From positions 1 through 20,613 of the IMG/VR virus record IMGVR_UViG_3300023172_000252: a stretch of 20,613 nucleotides of DNA. One strand, 5' to 3'. A model generated the notes under the pieces. It was not told the origin of the DNA, searched no databases, and saw nothing but the letters and a program-made list of their open reading frames with translations. Both the position numbers and the translations under genes were made by a program. Numbering within the stretch: position 1 is the first letter of the stretch; each line of letters begins with the position of its first letter. This stretch comes from a virus. Shown here piece after piece: positions 14,201-20,613 of this stretch.

Positions 14201-15372
14201 AATGGGATATTTGCAACCGATACTGTTTCAGTATCTCTTGGTTTTTCTACATCAAGAATAGTTGTAGCAATTTTTTCTACGTTATATCCACCAACATACG
14301 CTTCACCTGGAGATATTTTTAAACACATCAGATCATCTGATGGGGTGTTAAATTGATCTGTAGATTGATTGCTAAAGAACAATCCATCATTTCCTAATTT
14401 ATCATTTAACGAGTTATGTAAGGATAGTTTAAAATCATCTAGAGTATAATGACCAGATTCCTCATAAGTTCTTTCTGCAATATAATCACCAAGTCTATTC
14501 AGTTCCGTCTTATTTTCAATCTTTTTTATTCTTCCTTCTTCTACTCTAAGAAGTTCTACAAAGTCTGTATCATTGGTGTCAGAAATTAATTTTTTTGTTA
14601 ATGTTAAATTAATTTGTAATCTATCAGCACCAGGAGCAGCATAGTTTGTAAATCCCTTTGCGTTGTCAAATAACGTGGAATCATCTTTTGCGTTGACGAG
14701 TAATTCCTTGATAGATAACCCAACTCTATAAGAAGGTGTATTTGTATAGTGATCTAATATTAAAGTCTGTTTAGATACTTTTGCAAAATACCCTCTAATA
14801 AAATAAACTCCATCTCCAATAGATGCTGCAGATCCAATAGAGGACGCATTAGAACTGATTAAAGAAGCAAATGGAGTTTCTGCACTGATTGTTGTATTTC
14901 CGTATGTTACATTTTCATCAGAATACAAAGATTCCCCGTCTTCAAATTGATCAAAAACAAAATTATTATTAGAATCTACGTATTTTACATATATTGTTAA
15001 TTCATCAACATCTCCACCATCAGGAAACGCAACATATTGAATAGTTGCTGTGGTTCCAGATGTTTCACCGATAATCTTTTTCCCAATAAAATTATTGATG
15101 TAAAGTGATACGTCAATTCCAAATTGAGAAGAGTTTAATTTTACGGCATAAAACTGCCCATCGTAAAAAATATTTCCTGGAATTACTACAGTTCCTTCTT
15201 TAAAAGTATAACTGCCGAAAGATTCTACTTGATTTTGAAGTATTGACTGTAATGTCGTTAACTCTCGTGCCTGAACTGGATATCCTGGCTTAAATAAGAC
15301 TTTATAAAAATTTTTATCCGAATCAAAATCGTCAAAATATGGGTTGATATTTAAGTCTGTTTTTTGTGCCAT
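8278..15372 (-). CDS. Giant virion structural protein with N-terminal DUF4815-type region, 2364 aa
   Basis: The N-terminus contains the family start (LNINPYFDDFD, YKVLFKPGYPVQARELTTLQ, GSYTFKEGTVVIPG). The YYDYSRIVR signature lies near residue 920, and the R-D-I-G-K-L-E-D-R-I-E-N-L-E coil near 1095 is followed by a GFFVDDF motif. Together these mark a DUF4815-type structural protein. Downstream are NPFHVVSYNG (about 1230), a DPLAQSF-led jelly-roll-like domain (about 1530-1715), a loose G-x-G-Y segment (about 1785-1840), and a conserved-looking C-terminus with FDPHSAVYVSN and RIKDLRTIALR. Several V-G-(E/T)-x-(V/L)-x-G-x-x-S-G-x-x-A segments are scattered through it. It occupies the place of T4 genes 9-12, so it may provide peripheral baseplate or fibre functions (inference). 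There is no peptidase or lyase signature. It starts five bases after the gp8 stop, with only a weak A-rich ribosome site. Confidence 0.9.
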   Translation of the reverse strand: MAQKTDLNINPYFDDFDSDKNFYKVLFKPGYPVQARELTTLQSILQNQVESFGSYTFKEGTVVIPGNIFYDGQFYAVKLNSSQFGIDVSLYINNFIGKKIIGETSGTTATIQYVAFPDGGDVDELTIYVKYVDSNNNFVFDQFEDGESLYSDENVTYGNTTISAETPFASLISSNASSIGSAASIGDGVYFIRGYFAKVSKQTLILDHYTNTPSYRVGLSIKELLVNAKDDSTLFDNAKGFTNYAAPGADRLQINLTLTKKLISDTNDTDFVELLRVEEGRIKKIENKTELNRLGDYIAERTYEESGHYTLDDFKLSLHNSLNDKLGNDGLFFSNQSTDQFNTPSDDLMCLKISPGEAYVGGYNVEKIATTILDVEKPRDTETVSVANIPFEMGNLLRVNNVSGAPKQKESISLYNQSAGGGTKIGDARVYTFNLTGSAYQDASTNWDLYLYDIQTYTSLTLNTPVAPLGLITSSYIKGKSSGASGYAVSSGSGSTVSVRQTSGTFSVGEQLIINGIDASATIASVIAYGTRDIKSVYQSGVSGFPTFTADSLLDSINLPNGVIGGTISGGNTLVSPGKVFTGVKVGDIIRYQTSSGDETFNRVTANNTTSLTITAGATVSGVSNGTVANGTYSSIKIGVPSLRNQEKGYLYAELSDPNIESVDLSGSTLKISEQITGETTDSSGTLTFDLSSISGITSAFFDPFDEERYSIHYTGGGIGTVTSDAFTLSNNQVSINGLTASQSNIVVNTSLTKNEIQSKIKEYTRSATLDVVYSKQQQSGVGVNTSINDGLTYNKNYGLRVQDEEISLNYPDVVKVIAILESLDSSTPTFDQIQFFDSSVVSNAIIGENIVSSSSNTVARVVAKPSSLVLSIVYLNKDKFIAGESVTLQESNNTAAIQSVTNGSYKNITSSFTLDKGQKDQYYDYSRIVRSANTPIPSRRLKIVFDHYTVPSSDSGDVYTVLSYDKERFSEDIPNIGSRKVRATDTLDFRPRVSQFTVTDKSPFDFDSRSFGTLPKLILKPKESSLIGYTYYLPRIDKVYLDTFGNFIVQKGISGINPKVPSNNNPDGLMDLGTISLPAYLYNPNDAEISLVDNRRYTMRDIGKLEDRIENLERVTSLSLLEVSTQTLQVQDAQGNNRFKTGFFVDDFKNNSLIDINVSSIQTDSETQDLTPIISVNTLKGQIAPSTDTTDENLDLSTNFNLLDSNVQKTGNAITLKYESVGWIEQPLATRVENVNPFHVVSYNGFVKLSPSSDSWIRTIRIPASNTLIERRVADPNRRGQTTADVSSREVVISSGNEQYMRSRNTQFSANNLKPLTRFYQFFDGNGSVDFIPKLLEIANDSTLVNYGSVGTFEVGETVVGYSEGNEVIRFRVSSGNHKEGPFNAPTKTFNINPYIKTENLSSEYNQSSKVLNVDTFGLSEEAQGKYFGYTKVGTKLVGQTSGAIAYVKDLRLISDNYGDLYGTFFLRNPLDIPAPAVRITTGTKTYRLTNSSSNATPLPGSKLLSTAETSYKSEGRFEVRQTQRTTNTVGYYDPLAQSFSVGGNIEAPNPNGQNNDANGAFLTAIDLFFANKPSGNDPVRIEIRTVELGTPTRTVIGNPVTLRPTDITTSSTAETATRVTFDYPIYLSPGQEYAIVAVAETSDEYELWIAEMGERTVNTQSLPDAEAVIYSKQFALGSLFKSQNGSIWTANQYQDLKFKLYKANFTSTTGTAFFYNPTLDESNGYVKILNNNPITTLPKTVTLGITTTTNSSAIGILTTGRKIAGSNDFGYGYIVGTGSSVTNVTITDSGTNYPTGTFADLETTNIVGSGSGLRLSVTASGGVITGIAATTFAGNGYQVGDVVGITTTLGRDARFTISEINGLDTLYLSNVQGEKGASKTFQVGAALSYYNDSGTVVSLASTTITTRTTEGTNLNSGNFLRVNHFDHGMYSSTNKVVLTGIEPSVPATTLDSPLTISETATISVASTANFATFEGQTVSASYLGYVKIGDEIISYNSVGSGTLSISSRSVEGVVQPHSVGSLVTKYELGGVSLRRINGVEHTVSSLGNTIDQYHVEIDMSANGSDRSNDGDTSDLPQLSFTSEQFVGGENCKATENIQFNEIVPNYDILSPGSSTSVTASVRTTTGRSVDGTETPFLDSGFENVELNKVNKLNSVRLVASNVNENTSLTTLPRNKSFTTRILLNTTDSNLSPIIYTDTALTEFRLSRLNNPISDYSTDNRVNSLLFDPHSAVYVSNTVNLTQAATSLKVILAAYRHESADFRVLYNLIRADSSEVTQEFELFPGYDNLSLSADGTITPVDSSKNSGRPDTFVPASLENQYLEYEFTADNLDLFTGYTIKIVMSGTNQAYAPRIKDLRTIALR

Positions 15373-15377
15373 CTTTT

Positions 15378-16904
15378 TTAGAATTCCAGAATGATTTTAA
15401 CGTCTTCTTTTTGCCTGAGATTTCTTTCAACCTGAGGTCTATTGTCAATGTAAATAATATCCCCTGTCTTTTTATTTATCTCTGGATTAGCAAGTCCACC
15501 AGTGAAAGTTACTCCTAAATCAATCCCATTTTCAGAACTGCCAGTAAAACCAGCAGAAACTGAAGTAGAAGTTGCTGAAGTAAATGATATACTGTCAGTG
15601 TTATTGAATTCAACAATATTAGAATCTATAGTAATATCAGTACTATCTTGTTGGTCCAATCCGTTCGTAAGGAATAAAGACCTATCTTTCAAATATTTTA
15701 ATACTTTTGTAGTGCTATCATAGGATGCAACGTATCCCTTTGCAATCTGTGTTGATGATTGAGTTTGAGTAACAATTTCTCCGACTGCAGGAGTTCCAGT
15801 GTAACCACTATCAAGTTTTAATGCATATAAACTAGAATAAGTTGATCCAACGTATGTAGAAACACCTGAATATTCTTTGGGATTTTTTACAATTCCAACC
15901 TGAGAGAATTTTGTACTAACAGGAAAATCCTTAGTTGAATCGTCAAATCTAGCATAAATTAAAACTCTGTCAGTTCCAAGTTCGGTATAAATGTCATAAC
16001 CATGACCTTTTGAAGGTGGAATAATTGGTATTAATTTAGCTGGGTTTGATATTGTTCCTGTTCTTTCCAAATCAACAATACCGTAAGTATATCCACTTCC
16101 ACCATTGACAACATTTGTTGAAGTAATAGTTCCGGAACTATCAACTGATATTGAAACTCTAGCGCCAGAACCATCGCCTAGAATATTATATGTTCCTGCG
16201 GAATATCCCGCACCACCGTTTTCAATATAAACTTTTTTTATTTGGTTATCATTTACTTCAGAATCTCCAGATTCTCTAACTGTTTGAATTTGAGCATCTG
16301 AAGTTGTATCCCAATCGTTTGGAACTACAATATATTCGGTTGAATCAAATTTTATAACATCACTTGGAGAAATTGAGAATAAGTATTTCCACAAGTAACC
16401 GTCAGATCCTGCAGAAAATGGTTGAAGATCAGTGGACGTAGGTTCATATCTAGATCTTTCACCTTTAAGATTAGTTCCAGAAGAACCATTATCAATACAA
16501 ATGTAAACTCTATAATCGCTATTAATTACATAATAGTTTGAATCATATAGTCTACTTGTTTGAGAATTTGGAGTTTGATTTAGGATACTATAATCATGCC
16601 TATACATATCATAGGCAGTGTTTGATGTCCATTCAACTTTTCTTATAACTCTTCTAATATTAGCACTTGTTACTCTCTTACCAAATAAAGAAGTATCTCT
16701 ATAATGTGTCAAATATTGTAAATTATCAACTGGACTTGGTGGTCCACTACTACTAGAGTTCCAATCACTAGTTCTGCCAAATCCGACAGCAGTAGAGTTT
16801 GGTAAACCTAAAAAAACATAATATGAGTTATTATCATCTAAAACGGAATCAACGAAATTATTCGCATTCAGTATTCTAAATTGATCTGTTACGACAGCAG
16901 CCAT
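15378..16904 (-). CDS. gp8: Baseplate wedge protein (T4 gp8-like), enlarged
   Basis: gp8 is a dimeric component of the six baseplate wedges that joins the gp10-gp7 complex early in assembly. The match is clear: T-x-x-F-R near the N-terminus, the F-G-R-T-S-D-W / P-P-S-P-V-D segment (F-G-R-S-E-P-W / P-P-Y-P-T-D in T4), I-R-R-V-I-R-K-V-E-W, and above all GSDGYLWKYLFSISPSDVIK with TEYIVVPNDW (GDGYVWEYLFEIPP...NEYIVVPWPEE in T4). At 508 residues it is about half again as long as T4 gp8 (334). The extra length includes two G-x-G-Y units at about residues 228-282 (GGAGYSAGTYNI, GGSGYTYGIVDL). The C-terminus (KTGDIIYIDNRPQVERN to IILEF) is typical of marine relatives. A late promoter directly precedes it, but there is no clear Shine-Dalgarno sequence. 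Confidence 0.95.
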   Translation of the reverse strand: MAAVVTDQFRILNANNFVDSVLDDNNSYYVFLGLPNSTAVGFGRTSDWNSSSSGPPSPVDNLQYLTHYRDTSLFGKRVTSANIRRVIRKVEWTSNTAYDMYRHDYSILNQTPNSQTSRLYDSNYYVINSDYRVYICIDNGSSGTNLKGERSRYEPTSTDLQPFSAGSDGYLWKYLFSISPSDVIKFDSTEYIVVPNDWDTTSDAQIQTVRESGDSEVNDNQIKKVYIENGGAGYSAGTYNILGDGSGARVSISVDSSGTITSTNVVNGGSGYTYGIVDLERTGTISNPAKLIPIIPPSKGHGYDIYTELGTDRVLIYARFDDSTKDFPVSTKFSQVGIVKNPKEYSGVSTYVGSTYSSLYALKLDSGYTGTPAVGEIVTQTQSSTQIAKGYVASYDSTTKVLKYLKDRSLFLTNGLDQQDSTDITIDSNIVEFNNTDSISFTSATSTSVSAGFTGSSENGIDLGVTFTGGLANPEINKKTGDIIYIDNRPQVERNLRQKEDVKIILEF

Positions 16905-16917
16905 ATTAACATAGTTT

Positions 16918-16931
16918 TTTAGATATTTATA
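16918..16931 (-). promoter_or_regulatory. T4-type late promoter before gp8
   Basis: The minus strand reads TATAAATATCTAAA, identical to the element at 8050-8063. The TATAAATA part (16924-16931) ends 19 bases before the gp8 ATG, and the stop codon of the upstream gene (TAA, 16927-16929) is embedded in it. Initiation at the usual distance would give a leader of only about a dozen bases. Confidence 0.75.
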
Positions 16932-19900
16932 ATACTTTGGGAAGAGCTCCAGTTTCTCTTATACCAACGTTTCTTCTTTGGATTGTTGGGTATGTTGACA
17001 ATCCAGATGCAACCTTTCCAGTTACTCCAATTGCAACAGGATTTGACCTTACAAGACCGGAGGTGTTTGACAATCTTCCCCAAGAATATCTACCAACAGG
17101 GTAACTAGAAGTTCCGGAAGTAACAATTCCAGACACATTCGATCCTGAGTGAACTCTACAAGTAATAATACCGGTAGAATTGTCCAGTGCTTCTACGTAA
17201 TAAATGTTATCCAAATGAGTCGTCCCAATTCCAATAACTTCACTATCAGAAAAACTGATAGAAGTTACTCCAGTTCCAACTAGAGTATCAAAGATGTAGA
17301 TGGGGTATCCAACATTTAAATTTGAACCAATTAAAGAATCTAATGTAAACTCTATGGCAAGATTTGGTGTAGTTGTTGAAGCAATTCCAACGATAGAACC
17401 TATATCACCCTGAATTGTTGTAAAGTTTTTAATAAGTTCAATAGAATTACTAGTAACCGTTGATATTCCGTTAATTACTAATGCATCAAAAGAAGTTAAA
17501 TCTGGATCTTCGTACTTAAACAATTCAACACTATCTACAAATACTTGAGTATCGGTGAGAGATATATCACCTATTACATTTGCAGTTGGGAATATCAATG
17601 ATTCAATAGAATCTCTTGCTTTGGAGACGTTTTCTCCATTTATTTTTTTATCGGATTTTTGCTTAATCCAACTAAGTGGTTTATATGTTGTACTAATTCC
17701 AGGACCTGAGTAGAGATTAGTTTCAAACTTATCGGAGAAAGATAAGTCAGTTACAGTTCTCTTGTCTTGAGATATTGTTTCTGGATAATTGTTATTCTTA
17801 AGAATCTGGACAACATCACCTTTCTTTATTGTTTCTGCAATATTGGTTACGACTTCAATGTCTGATGCAGAACCCTTGTAGAAGTAAATTGAAATTTTAT
17901 CATCTACTTTTGGTGCTGTTGTAAATCTGAACGAAGTTCCTCCTCCAAATTCATAAGAGACTCCTGGTTCTTGAAGAACACCATTAATAAAGATTAATAG
18001 ACAATTTGTTAAATTAATTCTAGAATTTTCACCTTGTTCGAAACTTAGAAGTTCTCCGTTATAGAATAATGGGAATGTTTGTCTTGCACCATCTTGATAT
18101 TCTGCGATAGAATCGATGAAGTCCAATTCGCCAAACTCCCATGCTGCAAATTTATCAGAATATGTTTCAACAACAGTTAGTTCAAAATCTGAAATGGGAG
18201 ATGCTAATCTAGAATCTGTAACCAATCCAACTGGTTTAAATACGTCTCCTCTTTGGAAACTATATCCACTCTTAGTAATATCAAATTCAGTAACCCCAAA
18301 GTGTGTAGATCCAATTCCAGTGCTATCTACATGACCAACTTTCAAACTGATTGATAATCCAATACCAGTTAGAGTAGTTGAACCAATTCCGAGTCTTGAA
18401 ACACCTATTACAGAAAGATTATCATATGTTGGTTCAGACACATAAATTTGTGGATTGGTGTATCCTGTTCCTCCTCCAACTATATTAAACGCTAAGGTTC
18501 CTCCAGCACCAACTGATGCCGTGATTGTGGCAGCTGCACCAGAGTGTCCATCTTCATAAACGGTAACACCAATTGAAGTTAATCCATTATATCCAGAACC
18601 ATATGAACCTCCAGGAAGTGCTGTATTAATTCCAGAGATAGAACCTCCAGCTCCAACTATGGCAGTCACAGAAGCACCTACAAGAGGAGCAAAACCGAGA
18701 CCTGGGGTTGACCCTAGAGAAACAATAATTCCACCTCTAGGAGTTTCATTTTGGTTTACATCATAGTTTGAAATAACATATTCTAAAGGATCCGTATTTG
18801 GTTTTGTAATTCCAGAAAATACTATTGTACTTATTCCAGCACTAGTATCTTCAAGAATATCAAAATTTCCACGTGGATTATTATCTGTTGTTGGTTGTTG
18901 GAAGATTCCGTTTATAAGAACAATTCCACTTCCGCCAGTTGAACCAATTCCAGTCGTATTTGCTCCACCAACTTGTAAAGTAAATGTTCTACCTATACCA
19001 TTAAACTGATCAGATAGATCATCATATATCTTGTTTGTAGTGTAGTCTGATCTTAAGAATACACGTCCATTGAACGTCGATGTTTCATAATCTAGGTTAT
19101 ATTCAGTCTTATCAATTTGTGGATTTCCTCTAGGAGCATCTGTAAAATGTATTTTATTTTCTACAATATTGAATGCACCTCTATAAACGTCAACTTGCGT
19201 TGAAGACGTGTGAGAGGTTGCTGTTGTTCCAACAAATCCTCTTTCAGTTTCAACTAAATTGAAGGAACCATTATTGGTGATAGGACCAATACTGGATGTT
19301 CCAAGACCAACATTATTGACTCTTACATACTCATCATCTATTTTTAGAATATCCGAAGGATTAATAGAAGATATACCACTTAAGTTAAATGTAGTTACTC
19401 CAGTTCCTATGGAACCAGATAATGTGTGAGAAACATTGGTAAAGATTAGTGGATGTTGGATAAGATTATCTATGACAATAATTGACTTTTCATTCTTCTT
19501 AGACATCTCAAATTGGTGAGCATTTCCTCCACCAAGATCAGTGAAAGATACTGCAATACCATTTCTTACTGTCGATATTTGGAATACATCATAGTTAAGG
19601 TTGTCAACTACAGCAAAAACTGTGGAAGGTAATGTGTCAGTTACAGTTCCATCTGTGTATGTCATTGCAGTTGTTGCAATTCCAATAATCGTTGATTTTG
19701 GAGTATAAATCAACTCCTCTCCATCTTTGAAGAAGTGATTTGTGATATTAAATGTGCCAGTTGTTGAAATTAATGCATCAGTATCTTCTGGATCAAATAC
19801 TTTTACAAAAATTGGCACACCTTCCGATGTTAATGTAAAACTAGTTCTATTGATTCTATCTCCATTTAATGAATCGTAGAATTTAAGGTCAACAGATTCT

Positions 19901-20613
19901 TGAGTGTTTCCATATTCAAGAACTGGAGGTGTGTTTGCAACATCTAAATCATTATAGAAACACTGACTGAATGCGGATATTACAATGTTATTGGAGGAAT
20001 ACTGGGAATCTGGATAGAAATTCAATTCAAACTCAGATCCAGAATTATCTCCACCAAAAGTTCCTATTCCAGAAGCACTATCAAGTGTAGAAATTCCACT
20101 TACACTAAGTAAAGGAGAATGTTGAACATAAACATTATTATTGTTATCCTGGATCATCATAACTTGATGAACAGCCTTGGTAGAACCAATACTAACTTCT
20201 ACTAAAGATTTTACCGAATTAAATAATGTTTTGCTTATAGACAAGACTGAAGTTTCTCCAACCCCTGTAGTCGTGTCTGATTGATATATCACACTTCTTT
20301 CAGATCCATTTGGTTGTCTATCCAACTTAAATCTGTAAGGACTTCCAGTTCCAGTTGATGTTGTTCCAAATCCAACAATCTTAGATCTAAAAGTATTTCT
20401 GTTAGAAGAAGTGTTGGTATAATTTAACGATAAAATCCCAGAAGAAATATTTGCCCCAAAAGAACCTATAAAATTATTCGAATAATTTGATGTATCCTGT
20501 TCAGAATCGAAATAATATTCGGAAAGATAAGTATTTGATCCATCTGTAGCAACATATAACTCCACAAAATTCATTTGATTCGTTATATCATCGATAATCT
20601 GAACATTTGCATA
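16927..20613 (-). CDS. Very large baseplate/structural protein in the gp7 slot, 5' end cut by window edge
   Basis: The frame stays open from the ATG at 20574 to the right edge (13 more codons, beginning Y-A-N-V-Q-I-I-D-D-I-T), so that ATG is probably internal and the real start lies outside. At least 1228 residues are visible, ending ETGALPKVL. It lies immediately before gp8, where T4 has gp7 (1032 aa), a baseplate wedge protein, but I cannot align it to gp7. Visible parts are a DLYVATDG-like strand region (here ELYVATDGSNTYLSEYYFD), many G-(I/V)-(S/G)-(T/S)-T beta turns, two I-N-G-(I/V)-(F/L)-Q-(Q/E)-P hairpins (at about 18900 and 17970), two G-x-G-Y units (18440-18615) and a Y-S-F-Q-R-G-D-V-F-K-P-V-G-L segment. 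These are typical of marine T4-like structural proteins. There is no enzyme signature. Other possibilities are a peripheral baseplate protein unrelated to gp7 or a fibre. Confidence 0.8.
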   Translation of the reverse strand, partial: YANVQIIDDITNQMNFVELYVATDGSNTYLSEYYFDSEQDTSNYSNNFIGSFGANISSGILSLNYTNTSSNRNTFRSKIVGFGTTSTGTGSPYRFKLDRQPNGSERSVIYQSDTTTGVGETSVLSISKTLFNSVKSLVEVSIGSTKAVHQVMMIQDNNNNVYVQHSPLLSVSGISTLDSASGIGTFGGDNSGSEFELNFYPDSQYSSNNIVISAFSQCFYNDLDVANTPPVLEYGNTQESVDLKFYDSLNGDRINRTSFTLTSEGVPIFVKVFDPEDTDALISTTGTFNITNHFFKDGEELIYTPKSTIIGIATTAMTYTDGTVTDTLPSTVFAVVDNLNYDVFQISTVRNGIAVSFTDLGGGNAHQFEMSKKNEKSIIVIDNLIQHPLIFTNVSHTLSGSIGTGVTTFNLSGISSINPSDILKIDDEYVRVNNVGLGTSSIGPITNNGSFNLVETERGFVGTTATSHTSSTQVDVYRGAFNIVENKIHFTDAPRGNPQIDKTEYNLDYETSTFNGRVFLRSDYTTNKIYDDLSDQFNGIGRTFTLQVGGANTTGIGSTGGSGIVLINGIFQQPTTDNNPRGNFDILEDTSAGISTIVFSGITKPNTDPLEYVISNYDVNQNETPRGGIIVSLGSTPGLGFAPLVGASVTAIVGAGGSISGINTALPGGSYGSGYNGLTSIGVTVYEDGHSGAAATITASVGAGGTLAFNIVGGGTGYTNPQIYVSEPTYDNLSVIGVSRLGIGSTTLTGIGLSISLKVGHVDSTGIGSTHFGVTEFDITKSGYSFQRGDVFKPVGLVTDSRLASPISDFELTVVETYSDKFAAWEFGELDFIDSIAEYQDGARQTFPLFYNGELLSFEQGENSRINLTNCLLIFINGVLQEPGVSYEFGGGTSFRFTTAPKVDDKISIYFYKGSASDIEVVTNIAETIKKGDVVQILKNNNYPETISQDKRTVTDLSFSDKFETNLYSGPGISTTYKPLSWIKQKSDKKINGENVSKARDSIESLIFPTANVIGDISLTDTQVFVDSVELFKYEDPDLTSFDALVINGISTVTSNSIELIKNFTTIQGDIGSIVGIASTTTPNLAIEFTLDSLIGSNLNVGYPIYIFDTLVGTGVTSISFSDSEVIGIGTTHLDNIYYVEALDNSTGIITCRVHSGSNVSGIVTSGTSSYPVGRYSWGRLSNTSGLVRSNPVAIGVTGKVASGLSTYPTIQRRNVGIRETGALPKVL

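Noticed and set aside
15471-15478. GATAAATA on the minus strand ahead of the DUF4815 gene as a late promoter
   Set aside because: The first base deviates from TATAAATA, it lies inside gp8 coding sequence, and it lacks the TCTAAA extension of the two good elements.
1259-18334. Many plus-strand open frames of 60-131 codons (for example 7137-7532, 6690-6986, 2594-2848, 3272-3511)
   Set aside because: All lie opposite well-supported minus-strand genes, have no ribosome sites or recognisable domains, and their composition is the reverse complement of Gly/Ser/Thr-rich or Lys-rich coding sequence.
20572-20574. ATG at 20574 as the true start of the gp7-slot gene
   Set aside because: The frame continues upstream to the window edge without a stop, and no good Shine-Dalgarno sequence precedes the ATG (ATAACGAATCAA).
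1-20613. tRNA genes, CRISPR arrays, insertion sequences, or auxiliary metabolic genes
   Set aside because: Nothing visible in reading either strand; coding sequence covers nearly all of the window.

Overview
This window looks like part of the virion-assembly region of a T4-like myovirus, most likely a marine cyanophage (Prochlorococcus or Synechococcus phage) or a related marine host's phage. The base composition is AT-rich by eye (roughly one third G+C). All genes lie on the minus strand, packed almost without gaps. Five products can be matched from remembered T4 sequence: gp8 (baseplate wedge), gp13 and gp14 (neck), gp15 (tail terminator) and gp16 (small terminase). They occur in T4 order. 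Host assignment rests on general resemblance to cyanophage proteins and cannot be settled from the sequence alone.

Layout in the direction of transcription (high to low coordinates): (1) a very large structural protein in the gp7 slot, cut by the right edge of the window (16927-20613); (2) gp8 (15378-16904); (3) a 2364-residue DUF4815-type structural protein in the slot where T4 has genes 9-12 (8278-15372); (4) a 65-residue coiled-coil protein (8084-8281); (5) a 111-residue beta-rich protein (7693-8028); (6) a 446-residue beta-repeat fibre-like protein in the place of T4 wac (6353-7693); (7) gp13, gp14, gp15 and gp16 (2831-6353); (8) a 541-residue mosaic of Cys-pair and calcium-loop modules (1193-2818); (9) a 102-residue conserved-looking protein (885-1193); (10) the N-terminal 295 residues of another structural protein, cut by the left edge (1-885). 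No stretch above 300 bases lacks a gene. I saw no tRNA, CRISPR array or insertion sequence.

The genes form long co-transcribed runs with TAATG, TGATG or ATGA junctions, which suggests translational coupling. Two copies of the same 14-base element, TATAAATATCTAAA, containing the T4 late -10 box TATAAATA, sit immediately upstream of gp8 and of the 111-residue gene. They would split the region into at least three late transcription units: baseplate periphery; gp8 plus the giant DUF4815 protein; and fibre, neck, terminator and terminase.

Four observations stand out. A G-x-G-Y-x(n)-P-x-V beta-repeat module recurs in gp14, gp8, the gp7-slot protein and more loosely in the DUF4815 protein. In gp14 it forms a block of about 230 residues inside a protein that is only 256 residues long in T4. 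At least three genes, including the modular Cys-pair protein, lie where gp17 directly follows gp16 in T4. The wac slot is filled by an unrelated-looking repeat protein. I did not find a defence system, enzyme cassette or other clearly new system; the novelty here is in the structural proteins.
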